From the NCBI GenBank assembly GCA_009469585.1, contig SSXW01000012.1, positions 1 through 64,000 on the forward strand: a stretch of 64,000 nucleotides of DNA, read 5' to 3'. Positions 39,409 through 47,597 of this stretch are shown one piece after another; positions within the stretch are counted from its first letter, which is position 1; each line of letters starts with the position of its first letter. A program made the translations under genes and the position numbers. Below the pieces are notes generated by a model, which was given only the letters and a program-made list of their open reading frames with translations, was not told where the DNA came from and did not search any database. The DNA comes from Dechloromonas sp. Dech2017. Its GTDB lineage: Bacteria; Pseudomonadota; Gammaproteobacteria; Burkholderiales; Rhodocyclaceae.

Positions 39409-41094
39409 TCAGTAGTAGAGCGCCAGGTAGCCGAGCAGCATGATCATCACCCACAGCGCCATGCTGCCAGTCGGCCACGAACGCAGCAGGAAACCGCCGG
39501 GCTGGCGCTGGCGGTCGAGGAGGGCGGTGGTCGAGGCGATCAAGCCGCCCAGGCTGCCGCCAATGGCCGACTGAGCGCCCCGGATGGCCTTGCCGACGAT
39601 GGCGAAGAGGGCCGGGAAGAGCTTGCGCCACAGCCAATCGACGTCGAGCGAGATGGTCGGCGTCCGCTTCAGGTAGTTGAGCATCAGGAAGAAGGCCAGC
39701 CCCGAGAAGAGCAACAACTGCGTCTGGGTCAGGACGTGGGCCGCCGTGTAGGGCACGTAGTCGACCGGGAAGGGCAGGATGGCGTAGAGCGGCTCCGGCC
39801 AGACGCCGAGCGCGATGCACAGGAAGGCGAAAAAGATCATCGCCCAGCGCACCGAACCGGTCGGGTCGGGCGGGCGCAGGCCGGAATCCTTCTGGAAGAA
39901 GACGAACCACGGGAACTTGATGCCGGCGTGCAGGAAGACGCCGGCCGAGGCGGCGGCCAGGAACATCCAGACGATTTCCAGGTGGCCGTCGGCCGCCGCC
40001 TGCGAAATCATCGATTTCGAGATGAAGCCGGAGGTCAGCGGGAAGGACGAGATGGCCAGGGCGCCGATGGTGCCGCAAATGGTGGTGACCGGCATGCTGT
40101 GGAACAGCCCGCCCAGTTCCGAGCATTTGCGCCGCCCGGTGGCCGACAGCACGACGCCGGCCGACATCAGCAGGAGCGCCTTGTAGATGATGTGGGTGAA
40201 GGCGTGGGCGGCGGCGCCGTTGAGCGCCATTTCGGTGCCGATGCCGATGCCGGCGATCATGAAGCCGACCTGGTTGACGATGGAGTAGGCGAGGATGCGC
40301 CGCATGTCGTTCTCGAGCAGCGCATAGACGATGCCGTAGAAGACCATGAAGAGGCCGAACCAGATCAGCAGCTCGGTGCCCGGGAAGCCCCGGATCAGCA
40401 CATAGACGGCGGTCTTGGTGGTGAAGGCGGAGAGGAAGACGGTGCCGCTCCACGAGGCTTCCGGGTAGGCGTCGGGCAGCCAGGCCGACAGCGGGTAGGC
40501 GCCGGCGTTGATCAGGAACCCGATGAGGATCAGCCAGTGGGCCAGGGAATCGACCTGCATGCCGGTGAAGCTGGCGTCGCCGGTGGCCTGCAGGTGGCCG
40601 ACCACGCCGAGGAAGAGAATGACGCCGCCGGCCAGGTGCACCATGATGTAGCGCCGGCTGGCCGCCCAGGCTTGCGGCGTGCCGGCGCTCCACAGGACCA
40701 GCGTCGAGCCGACGGCCATGAATTCCCAGAACAGGAAGACGGTGATCAGGTCGCCGGCCAGCGCCACGCCGACCGCCGAGCCGGCGTAGAGGAAGGCGGC
40801 CGGGACTTCGATGCGGCTCTGCTGGCGCAGGGCGAATAGCCCGCCGGTGCCGGCCATGAGCAGGAAGATGGTCGAAAACAGCCGGGAAAGCTTGTCGACC
40901 GCCAGCGGCGTCAGCTGGTAGTCGAGCCAGGCGACGCTCCACAGTCGCCCTTCGGGCAGCAGCCACAGCGCGACCAGGGCCAGCGCCGGCACGAGCAGGA
41001 TCGCCAGGTTGCGCGCCAAGCCGCGCAGGGCGGGAATGAGCAGCGCGCCGGCGATCATCACCAGGGCGGGATGGAAGAGGAGGCCGTCAGTCAT
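39409..41094 (-). CDS. Cation/proton antiporter MnhD/NuoM-like subunit (third copy)
   Basis: This 561-residue protein has about 14 helices of the proton-conducting transporter family (Proton_antipo_M). Conserved pieces include FLFWEFMAVGSTLVLWS, the lysine helix SAFTTKTAVYVLIRGFPG and a histidine helix AHAFTHIIYKALLLMSAG. It is the last gene of the operon and the most diverged of three such subunits. The ATG opening MTDGLLFHPALVM was chosen, since GAGG lies 9 bases upstream; an ATG three codons earlier is possible. Its start overlaps the preceding small gene. Confidence 0.88.
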   Translation of the reverse strand: MTDGLLFHPALVMIAGALLIPALRGLARNLAILLVPALALVALWLLPEGRLWSVAWLDYQLTPLAVDKLSRLFSTIFLLMAGTGGLFALRQQSRIEVPAAFLYAGSAVGVALAGDLITVFLFWEFMAVGSTLVLWSAGTPQAWAASRRYIMVHLAGGVILFLGVVGHLQATGDASFTGMQVDSLAHWLILIGFLINAGAYPLSAWLPDAYPEASWSGTVFLSAFTTKTAVYVLIRGFPGTELLIWFGLFMVFYGIVYALLENDMRRILAYSIVNQVGFMIAGIGIGTEMALNGAAAHAFTHIIYKALLLMSAGVVLSATGRRKCSELGGLFHSMPVTTICGTIGALAISSFPLTSGFISKSMISQAAADGHLEIVWMFLAAASAGVFLHAGIKFPWFVFFQKDSGLRPPDPTGSVRWAMIFFAFLCIALGVWPEPLYAILPFPVDYVPYTAAHVLTQTQLLLFSGLAFFLMLNYLKRTPTISLDVDWLWRKLFPALFAIVGKAIRGAQSAIGGSLGGLIASTTALLDRQRQPGGFLLRSWPTGSMALWVMIMLLGYLALYY

Positions 41095-41347
41095 CGGCAC
41101 CATCCTCGGCGTAGAAGTCGTCCGGCCGCTTGACGAGCAGGGCCAGCCCCTTGGCGCCGACGATCATCAGCAGGCAGGTGACCAGTCCATAGACGGCATG
41201 GAAGCCGAACAGCGATTCGAGTTCGAAATGCGGGTGCAGATGGACGACCAGTTCGGCGGCGACGGTCAACGCCAGCACGACCATGAAGGCGCGCCACAGC
41301 TTCTTGATGTTGAGCGGGTCGTCCAGCCAGTGCGTCTGTGATTTCAT
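41087..41347 (-). CDS. Small two-helix membrane protein of the antiporter operon
   Basis: This 86-residue protein begins MKSQTHWLDDPLNIKKLWRA, has two membrane helices (about residues 19-36 and 45-68) and ends in an acidic tail. It is wedged between two MnhD-like genes with overlaps on both sides (ATGA at its start), so it is certainly translated as part of the operon. I do not recognise a named family. Its position suggests an accessory subunit of the antiporter complex. Confidence 0.8.
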   Translation of the reverse strand: MKSQTHWLDDPLNIKKLWRAFMVVLALTVAAELVVHLHPHFELESLFGFHAVYGLVTCLLMIVGAKGLALLVKRPDDFYAEDGADD

Positions 41348-42804
41348 GGGGCCACCACCAGTTGTCGGGCGAGCGCCAGGGGCACGTCGGGGAAGAAGAA
41401 AAGGGCGACGGTGCCGGCTGCCGTCAGGCTCAGGGCGACGACGATGGGCCACGGCGCCTCGCCGTGCGGATGCGCCTCGGCATCGGCCGACAGCGGCCGG
41501 AAGAAGGCGCGATAGACGATGGGCAGGAAATAGCCGGCATTGAGCAGGGTGCTGGCCAGGACCACGGCCAGGGCCAGCCAGTGCTGCGCCGCGAAGGCGC
41601 CGGAAACCAGGTACCACTTGCTGACGAAGCCGGCCGCCGGTGGCAGGCCGATCATCGACAGGGCGCCGACGCCGAAGGCGACCATGGTCCACGGCATGCG
41701 CCGGCCGATGCCGTCGAGCTGGCTGACCTCGGTCTTGTGGGCGGCGGTGTAGATCGAGCCGGCGGCAAAGAACAGCGTGATCTTGCCGAAGGCGTGGGCG
41801 GCGATGTGCAGCGCGGCGCCGATCACCGACAGCGGGGCGAGCAGGGCGGCGGCCAGCACCACGTAGGAGAGCTGGCTGACCGTCGAGTAGGCCAGGCGAC
41901 GCTTCAGGTTGTCGGCCGACAGGGCGACGATGGAGGCGGCGACGATGGTGAAGCCGGCGATCGCCACCAGCCAGCCGGTCGCCCCGGCCAGGGCTTCCAG
42001 GCCGAAGACGTAGATGATTACCTTGAGCACCGAGAAGACGCCGGCCTTGACCACGGCGACGGCGTGGAGCAACGCCGAAACCGGGGTCGGGGCGACCATG
42101 GCGGCGGGCAGCCAGCGGTGGAAAGGCATCAAGGCCGCCTTGCCGATGCCGAACATGAACAGGGCGAGCAGCAGGCAGACGGTAGCCGGGGCGAGGTCGG
42201 CGGGCAGGATGCCGCCGGCCCGGAATTCGGTGGTGCCGGCGGCGTGCCAGGTGAAGATCACCGCCGGCAGCAGGAAGAGGACCGAGGTGCCCATCAGGAT
42301 GGCTAGGTAGACCCGCCCGCCGTTTTTCGCCTTGTCGCTGCCGGCATGGGTGACCAGCGGATAGGTGATCAGCGTCAGCACCTCGTAGAAGAGGAAGAGG
42401 GTCAGCAGGTTGGCGGCGAAGGCGATGGCCAGCGCCGCCGAGATGGCCAGCGCGAAGCACAGGTAGAAGCGTGTCTGGTTGGCTTCGCCGTTGCCTCGCA
42501 TGTAGCCGATGGAATAGACCGAATTGACGATCCACAGCCCGGAGGCGATCAGCGCGAAGATCATGCCGAGCGGCTCGACGCTGAAGGCGACGGGCAGCCC
42601 GGGCAGCGGTTCGAGCAGCGTCACGGCCGGGTGCTGGCCGGCCAGCACCGGGTCGAGCAACTGCAGCACGCAGTAGAAGAGCAGGGCGGCGGTGGTCAGC
42701 GTGACCCCTTCGCGCAGGTTGGGCTGCTTGCCGGCCAGCACGATGCCGAGGCCGCCAAGCAGGGGCAGGGCGAGGGCGACCAGGATGAAATCGGCGGCCG
42801 TCAT
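41344..42804 (-). CDS. Cation/proton antiporter MnhD-like subunit (second copy)
   Basis: This 486-residue proton-conducting transporter subunit has about 14 helices. Visible landmarks are LFLFYEVLTLITYPLVTHAG with the conserved helix-5 Glu, GKAALMPFHRWLPAAMVAPT, PVSALLHAVAVVKAGVF with the conserved His and Lys, and AYSTVSQLSYVVLAAAL. It overlaps both neighbours by 4 bases (ATGA). In Mrp/Mbh complexes such subunits form the ion-translocating membrane arm. Confidence 0.92.
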   Translation of the reverse strand: MTAADFILVALALPLLGGLGIVLAGKQPNLREGVTLTTAALLFYCVLQLLDPVLAGQHPAVTLLEPLPGLPVAFSVEPLGMIFALIASGLWIVNSVYSIGYMRGNGEANQTRFYLCFALAISAALAIAFAANLLTLFLFYEVLTLITYPLVTHAGSDKAKNGGRVYLAILMGTSVLFLLPAVIFTWHAAGTTEFRAGGILPADLAPATVCLLLALFMFGIGKAALMPFHRWLPAAMVAPTPVSALLHAVAVVKAGVFSVLKVIIYVFGLEALAGATGWLVAIAGFTIVAASIVALSADNLKRRLAYSTVSQLSYVVLAAALLAPLSVIGAALHIAAHAFGKITLFFAAGSIYTAAHKTEVSQLDGIGRRMPWTMVAFGVGALSMIGLPPAAGFVSKWYLVSGAFAAQHWLALAVVLASTLLNAGYFLPIVYRAFFRPLSADAEAHPHGEAPWPIVVALSLTAAGTVALFFFPDVPLALARQLVVAP

Positions 42805-44300
42805 GGCTTGCTCCCGATCAGGTGCTGGGCGGCATCGAGGGCGGAGCCCAGGGTGACCGAGGTGTCGAGGCCGAACCAGATCGACCCGAGAACCAGCAGC
42901 CAGGCCGGCAGCAGCATGCTCAGCGGCGCTTCGCGGCGCACCTCGTCAGCGGCCGGGCGGAAGTAGGCGGCCTCGACGAAGCGCCAGACATAGGCGACGG
43001 CGAGCAGCGAGCTGGCCAGGATGGCGGCGACCAGCCACCATTGCCCCTTGTCCATGGCGGCCAGGATCAGGTACCACTTGCTGACGAAGCCGGCGGTGCC
43101 CGGCACGCCGATCAGCGACAAGCCGGCGATGACGATGCCGAAGCAGGTCAGCGGCATGCGCCGGGAAAGCCCGGCCAGCCGGTCGAAACTGAGCGGCAGC
43201 GGGCCCGTGCCGGCCTTGGCGCCGGCCGCGACGATGCCGCCGATGAGCAGGAAGATGGCGCCCTTGGCGATGCCGTGGTTGAACAGGTGGACGATGGAGG
43301 CGGCCAGGCCGTTGAACGAATCGAAGGATAGGCCGAGCGTGATGTAGCCGATCTGGCCGACGCTGGAATAGGCGAACAGCCGCTTCAGGTTGTCCTGGAA
43401 GATGGCGATGAAATTGGCGGCGAACATGCCGAGCAGCGACAGCAGCAGCATGATTTCGGGCAGAGGCAGCTTGGCGAAGACCAGGCTTTCGCCGAACACC
43501 GAGAAATAGAAGCGGATCAGCACGTAAACCGACACCTTGGTCGCCGTCGCCGCCAGAAAGGCGGTGACCGCCGATGGCGCGTAGGTGTAGGCATTGGGCA
43601 GCCACTGGTGGAGCGGGAAGAGGGCGACCTTCAGCGAAATGCCGACGGTCAGGAAGGCGAGGGCGGCAAGCACCGGCCGGGAACTCTCGATGTCGCGGAT
43701 GCGCACCGCCATGTCGGCCAGGTTGAGGGTACCGGTCATCAGGTAGAGGAAGCCGATGCCGAGGACGATGAAGGTGGCGCCTATGCTGCCCATGATCAGG
43801 TAGCGATAGGAGGCGGACAGGGCGCGTCGGTCGCGGCCGAGGCCGATCAGCACGTAGGTCGACAGCGAGGAGATCTCGAGGAAGACGAAGATGTTGAAGG
43901 CGTCGCCGGTGATGGTCATGCCGAGCAGGCCGGTCAGGCACAGGCCGAACATCGCGTAGTACAGGTAGTGCAGTTCGCGCGGAATTTCCCGCTCGATGCT
44001 GGCCCGGCTGTAGGGCAGCACGATGCTGGCCATGCCGGAAACGAGCAGCAGCACGAAGCTGGTCAGGCGGTCGACGCGGTATTCGATGCCCCAGGGTGGC
44101 GCCCAGTTGCCGATGTGGTAGGAAATGACGCCGCTTTCGCCGACCTGCAGCCAGAGGGCGATGGCCGCCGCGAAGGCGGCCCAGGCGCCGGCCGTGACGA
44201 CGGCGAAGGCGGCGTTGCGGTGGCGGAGCAGGACGGCCAGCGGGGCCGAAACGAGTGGCAGGACAACCTGCAGGGCAGGGGCGTGGGCAAGCAGGCTCAT
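42801..44300 (-). CDS. mnhD: Cation/proton antiporter subunit D (MnhD/MrpD), first copy
   Basis: This 499-residue subunit is the closest of the three to classical MrpD. Landmarks are FNIFVFLEISSLSTYVLIGL (helix-5 Glu), SLKVALFPLHQWLPNAYTYA, PSAVTAFLAATATKVSVYVL (conserved Lys) and AYSSVGQIGYITLGL. It directly follows the MnhC gene, as in Mrp operons. The product would couple cation export to proton entry as part of a multi-subunit complex. Confidence 0.93.
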   Translation of the reverse strand: MSLLAHAPALQVVLPLVSAPLAVLLRHRNAAFAVVTAGAWAAFAAAIALWLQVGESGVISYHIGNWAPPWGIEYRVDRLTSFVLLLVSGMASIVLPYSRASIEREIPRELHYLYYAMFGLCLTGLLGMTITGDAFNIFVFLEISSLSTYVLIGLGRDRRALSASYRYLIMGSIGATFIVLGIGFLYLMTGTLNLADMAVRIRDIESSRPVLAALAFLTVGISLKVALFPLHQWLPNAYTYAPSAVTAFLAATATKVSVYVLIRFYFSVFGESLVFAKLPLPEIMLLLSLLGMFAANFIAIFQDNLKRLFAYSSVGQIGYITLGLSFDSFNGLAASIVHLFNHGIAKGAIFLLIGGIVAAGAKAGTGPLPLSFDRLAGLSRRMPLTCFGIVIAGLSLIGVPGTAGFVSKWYLILAAMDKGQWWLVAAILASSLLAVAYVWRFVEAAYFRPAADEVRREAPLSMLLPAWLLVLGSIWFGLDTSVTLGSALDAAQHLIGSKP

Positions 44301-44665
44301 CAGCGGGTCTCGGCCTGTTCAGCCGCGTTGTCGAGTCGGGTGATCTCGTCTTCCTCGATGCTGCCGTAGGCTTCGCGGATGCGCACGGCGAGGGCGAGGC
44401 CGAGGGCCATGGTGGCGACGCCGACAACGATGGCAGTGAGAATCAGGACATGGGGCAAGGGGTTGGAATAGACCGAGAACTGCGGCGAAATGATGGGCGC
44501 CGTGCCGCCGACCAACTTGGCCGGGACGATGTAGAGCAGATAGACCGAGGTCTGGAAAATCGACAGGCCGATCAGTTTCTTGATCAGGTTGCCGCGGGCC
44601 ATGACGATGTACAGGCCGGAAACCATCAGGAACACGGTGATGATGTAGCTGAAGTGGTCGAGCAT
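44300..44665 (-). CDS. mnhC: Cation/proton antiporter subunit C (MnhC, NuoK-like)
   Basis: This 121-residue protein has three membrane helices, homologous to NuoK and MrpC. The motif LIKKLIGLSIFQTSVYLLYI in helix 2 and LPHVLILTAIVVGVATMALG in helix 3 are characteristic. The C-terminal tail SIEEDEITRLDNAAEQAE is acidic. It lies between MnhB (2 bases upstream) and MnhD (overlapping), the usual Mrp order. Confidence 0.94.
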   Translation of the reverse strand: MLDHFSYIITVFLMVSGLYIVMARGNLIKKLIGLSIFQTSVYLLYIVPAKLVGGTAPIISPQFSVYSNPLPHVLILTAIVVGVATMALGLALAVRIREAYGSIEEDEITRLDNAAEQAETR

Positions 44666-44667
44666 GC

Positions 44668-45105
44668 TCAGTAGTCTTCCGGGCCGTTGAGGTTGCCGCG
44701 CGAGGCGAACATATAGAAGATCTTCAGCATGACGCCGGAAACGGTGACGGCGACGCCGACTTCGACCCAGAAGATGCCGCGATGCTGGCCGTGGATGGCG
44801 TCGTGGTCGAGAACGAAATAATCGAGATAGTTGCCGCCCAGGAAGATGCCGGCCAGGCCGACGCCGGCGTAGATCAGCACGCCGCAAGCCAGCATGGTCT
44901 CAACCAGCCAGTCGGGTACGACCTGGCGGGCGTTCTCGAGACCGAAGATCAGCGCGTAGAAGACGATGGCCGCAGCCAGGATGACGCCGGCCTGGAAGCC
45001 GCCGCCCGGGCCGAAGTCGCCATGGAACTGCACGTAGACGGCAAAGAGCAGGATGAAGGGGATCAGCAGCTTGCCGATCACGCGCAGGATCAGGTCGCGG
45101 CTCAT
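44668..45105 (-). CDS. mnhB: Cation/proton antiporter subunit B (MnhB)
   Basis: This 145-residue protein has four membrane helices with the MnhB signature FHGDFGPGGGFQAGVILAAA and GGNYLDYFVLD. MnhB domains also occur fused to MrpA in some bacteria; here it is a separate gene. Its ATG overlaps the stop of the DUF4040 gene upstream. Confidence 0.94.
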   Translation of the reverse strand: MSRDLILRVIGKLLIPFILLFAVYVQFHGDFGPGGGFQAGVILAAAIVFYALIFGLENARQVVPDWLVETMLACGVLIYAGVGLAGIFLGGNYLDYFVLDHDAIHGQHRGIFWVEVGVAVTVSGVMLKIFYMFASRGNLNGPEDY

Positions 45106-45644
45106 TTTTCCGTTTCTCCGTCGCGGCCGGGCTTCTTGCGCCTTCTGAGCAGGGCGATGATGCCGGCGCCGGCGGTAAACACGACCGTCGTCTCACCCAG
45201 CGTGTCGTAGCCGCGGAAACTGGCCAGCACGGCGGTCACCACGTTGGGCACGTCGACCTCGTTGGCCATGTAGCGCGGGGCGACATGCTGGTGGATGGGC
45301 GACAGCGGATTGTTGAAATCGGGCAGGCCGAAGGCGCCGTAGATGAGCAGGGCGCCGGTGGAAACGGAGACGGCCAGTGGCAGCCAGGGGCGGTGGGCCG
45401 GCTTCGCTTCGTCGCTGCGGCACAGGTGCAGGGCGCCGAGCAGCAGCACGGTGGAAATGCCGGCGCCGACGGCGGCTTCGGTCATCGCCACGTCGACGGC
45501 ATCCATGGCGACCAGCACCGTCGCCATCAGGAAACTGTAGATGCCGGACAGGACGATGACGGCGAACAGGTTGCGGCTGCGGATCATGATGACCACCGAA
45601 ATGGCCATGAAGACGAGCAGGACGTGAATGATCAGGGTTTCGAT
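45102..45644 (-). CDS. DUF4040/MbhE-type antiporter subunit (MnhA C-terminal-like), probable ATC start
   Basis: This membrane protein of about 180 residues has the DUF4040 signature (NLFAVIVLSGIYSFLMATVL and AMDAVDVAMTEAAVGAGIST) and a C-terminal MbhE-like part (NVVTAVLASFRGYDTLGETT). In classical Mrp these domains form the C-terminus of MnhA; here they stand alone. The frame has no ATG, GTG or TTG at the homologous start. ATC codons at 45647 or 45644, spaced properly after GGGAGAG, fit best (IETLIIHVLL). The first ATG, at 45608, would cut off 12 residues of helix 1 and has no ribosome site. It overlaps mnhG. Confidence 0.85.
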   Translation of the reverse strand: METLIIHVLLVFMAISVVIMIRSRNLFAVIVLSGIYSFLMATVLVAMDAVDVAMTEAAVGAGISTVLLLGALHLCRSDEAKPAHRPWLPLAVSVSTGALLIYGAFGLPDFNNPLSPIHQHVAPRYMANEVDVPNVVTAVLASFRGYDTLGETTVVFTAGAGIIALLRRRKKPGRDGETEK

Positions 45645-45961
45645 GATGGCTCTCCCTGGTCGGCCAGGCGGGGCGATACGCCGCGCAGCAGCGCGGCCCG
45701 GGCTAGGGCGTGGCTGGCGGTCGGGCTGGCGACGAAGATGAGCAGGCCGACCATGATCAGCTTGACGGTGACCAGCGTCAGCCCGGCCTGCAGCATCAGT
45801 CCGAGCAGGATGAGGCCTGCGCCCAGCGTGTCGGTGACGCTGGCGGCATGCATGCGGGTGTAGAAGTCGGGCATGCGGATCAGCCCGAAAGCGCCGACCA
45901 GGCTGAAAAAGCTGCCGGCGACCAGGCACAGGCCGGAAAGAACGTTCAGGGCTTCGCTCAC
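45632..45961 (-). CDS. mnhG: Cation/proton antiporter subunit G (MnhG)
   Basis: This 109-residue protein has three helices and the MnhG signature GLIRMPDFYTRMHAASVTDT followed by GAGLILLGLML. It starts with GTG, which overlaps the mnhF stop (GTGA). The C-terminal hydrophilic tail overlaps the beginning of the DUF4040 gene. Confidence 0.94.
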   Translation of the reverse strand: MSEALNVLSGLCLVAGSFFSLVGAFGLIRMPDFYTRMHAASVTDTLGAGLILLGLMLQAGLTLVTVKLIMVGLLIFVASPTASHALARAALLRGVSPRLADQGEPSSKP

Positions 45962-46248
45962 GGGCGGTTTTCCTCGGGGGCGTGGTCAGCTTCGCCGAGA
46001 TCGCCCTGGCGGAAGAACTTGAGAATGGCGATGATGCCGATTACGTTGAGCAGGCCGTAGACCAGCGCCAGGTCGAGGAATTCAGGGCGGCCGGCGAGGA
46101 AGCCGAGGAGGGCGACGAGCAGCATCGAGCAGGTGCCGATGGTGTTGGCGGCCTGCAGGCGGTCGAAGACGGTCGGGCCGAGCGCCGAGCGGGCGAGGGC
46201 CAGGCCGAGAGTGGCGATGATGGCCAGCGTGGCGGCGGCGATGATCAT
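45958..46248 (-). CDS. mnhF: Cation/proton antiporter subunit F (MnhF)
   Basis: This 96-residue protein has three helices. ARSALGPTVFDRLQAANTIG and LDLALVYGLLNVIGIIAILK are the MnhF signatures. The ATG was chosen because it overlaps the mnhE stop (ATGA); a longer upstream frame lies inside mnhE. Confidence 0.93.
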   Translation of the reverse strand: MIIAAATLAIIATLGLALARSALGPTVFDRLQAANTIGTCSMLLVALLGFLAGRPEFLDLALVYGLLNVIGIIAILKFFRQGDLGEADHAPEENRP

Positions 46249-46727
46249 GGCTGGCGCGCCTCCAGGTCGCTGCAGCGGCGGTCCATTTCGCTGTTCTGCA
46301 GGCCGCCGGCGCCGTCCCGGGTCAGGGCGTGCACCAGCATGCGGCCGGGTTCGACCTCGATGGCGATGGTGCCCGGGGTCAGGGTGATCGAGTTGGCGTG
46401 CACGACCAGGCCGAGGTCCGTTTTCTGGGTCGGGACGAATTCGATCAGGGTCGGCGAAATGGGCAGTCTGGGATGGAGGATCAGCTTGGTGACGGTCCAC
46501 GCCGAAAGGATGATTTCCTTGATCAGCCAGGGCCAGTAGGAAACGATGGCGAACCAGGCCATGCGGGACGGATGGCCTTCACGGTCGATGACATCCATGC
46601 GCCTGGCGAGCAGGGTGATGGCGATGGCGCTGCCTACCCCTGCGGTAACCAGAAACGGGACGTACATGCCCGATAACAAAAGCCAGAATAGAAGGAGCGC
46701 AGTTGCGGCGCTGATCGATCGTCCCAT
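46245..46727 (-). CDS. mnhE: Cation/proton antiporter subunit E (MnhE)
   Basis: This 160-residue protein is the first gene of the leftward antiporter operon. It has two N-terminal helices and the conserved segment ITLTPGTIAIEVEPGRMLVH typical of MnhE/MrpE. The product order E-F-G-DUF4040-B-C-D-D-small-D resembles Mbh-type and group 2-like Mrp clusters rather than the Bacillus A-G order. The 171-base region upstream, shared with the divergent response regulator gene, is T-rich and likely carries both promoters. Confidence 0.93.
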   Translation of the reverse strand: MGRSISAATALLLFWLLLSGMYVPFLVTAGVGSAIAITLLARRMDVIDREGHPSRMAWFAIVSYWPWLIKEIILSAWTVTKLILHPRLPISPTLIEFVPTQKTDLGLVVHANSITLTPGTIAIEVEPGRMLVHALTRDGAGGLQNSEMDRRCSDLEARQP

Positions 46728-46798
46728 GCGTCGGGATCATAAAGCAGGGATTGTTGTTTGTGCAATAATGGAAAACACTTAGCTTTTTTTGTACCGAA

Positions 46799-46816
46799 TG
46801 TTGATCTTTTGTTGAT
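46799..46816 (+). promoter_or_regulatory. Tandem TGTTGAT site before the OmpR-type regulator gene
   Basis: TGTTGAT-CTTT-TGTTGAT is a perfect direct repeat with 11 bp spacing, about 83 bases before the start of the response regulator gene. OmpR-family proteins bind such direct repeats. Near-identical sites lie upstream of the DUF4212/symporter operon. Confidence 0.6.
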
Positions 46817-46898
46817 TATCGACGGTTTTTCCGGAAGTTTTGCTGGCATGGCCCCGCGGTTAAATGCAAATGGTATTTTCTGGCTGACTTGAAGGTGA

Positions 46899-47597
46899 AT
46901 GATTGTGGCGAGCCGCCTGTTGATTGTTGAAGATGATCGGGATCTTGCCCGCAACCTGATCGACTATCTGGAAATCCAGGGCTATGTCACCGATTACGCC
47001 GCCGACGGCTACGCGGCCGTGAATTTGCTGGCGGCCAACAGCTACGATCTGGCGATCATCGACCTGATGCTGCCCGGCATCGACGGTGTCAGCATCTGCA
47101 AGCGCCTGCGCCAGCAGATGTACAGCAGCCTGCCGGTGGTCATGATGACGGCCAAGGACGACCTCGATACCAAGATCGCTGCCTTCGACATCGGGGCCGA
47201 CGACTACGTCGTCAAGCCGGTCGCCCTGCGCGAGCTGGAGGCTCGGGTCCGGGCGCTGATCCGGCGCAGCAAGCAGGAGACGGAAAGCGCCATCCTGTCG
47301 GTCGGCGACCTGCGCTTCGATACCGGGACGATGAAGATCGAGCGGGCCGGCAAGCCGATCACCATGCCGCCGGTGCCGACCCGGATCCTGGCGCTGTTGA
47401 TGCGCCATGCCCCGAACGTCGTCCATCACCTGGCCATCCAGCGCGAGATCTGGGGCGACGAACCGGGCGATTCGCACGCCCTGGTGGTGCATATCCACGC
47501 CTTGCGCAACGCCGTCGACAAGCCTTTCGGCACGGCCCTGATCCAGACCGTGCGCGGCTTCGGCTACCGCATCGCGGCCGATCATGCAGCACTATGA
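46899..47597 (+). CDS. OmpR-family response regulator
   Basis: This 232-residue regulator has an N-terminal receiver (LLIVEDDRDLARNLIDYL, Asp55 in LAIIDLMLPG, Lys in YVVKP) and a C-terminal winged helix (LVVHIHALRNAVDKPFG, IQTVRGFGYRI). The DNA-binding domain is somewhat unusual: the typical L-T-x-x-E segment of the first helix is replaced by MPPVPTRILALLMRH. The gene overlaps the kinase gene by 14 bases. A perfect tandem TGTTGAT repeat upstream suggests autoregulation. Confidence 0.93.
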   Translation: MIVASRLLIVEDDRDLARNLIDYLEIQGYVTDYAADGYAAVNLLAANSYDLAIIDLMLPGIDGVSICKRLRQQMYSSLPVVMMTAKDDLDTKIAAFDIGADDYVVKPVALRELEARVRALIRRSKQETESAILSVGDLRFDTGTMKIERAGKPITMPPVPTRILALLMRHAPNVVHHLAIQREIWGDEPGDSHALVVHIHALRNAVDKPFGTALIQTVRGFGYRIAADHAAL

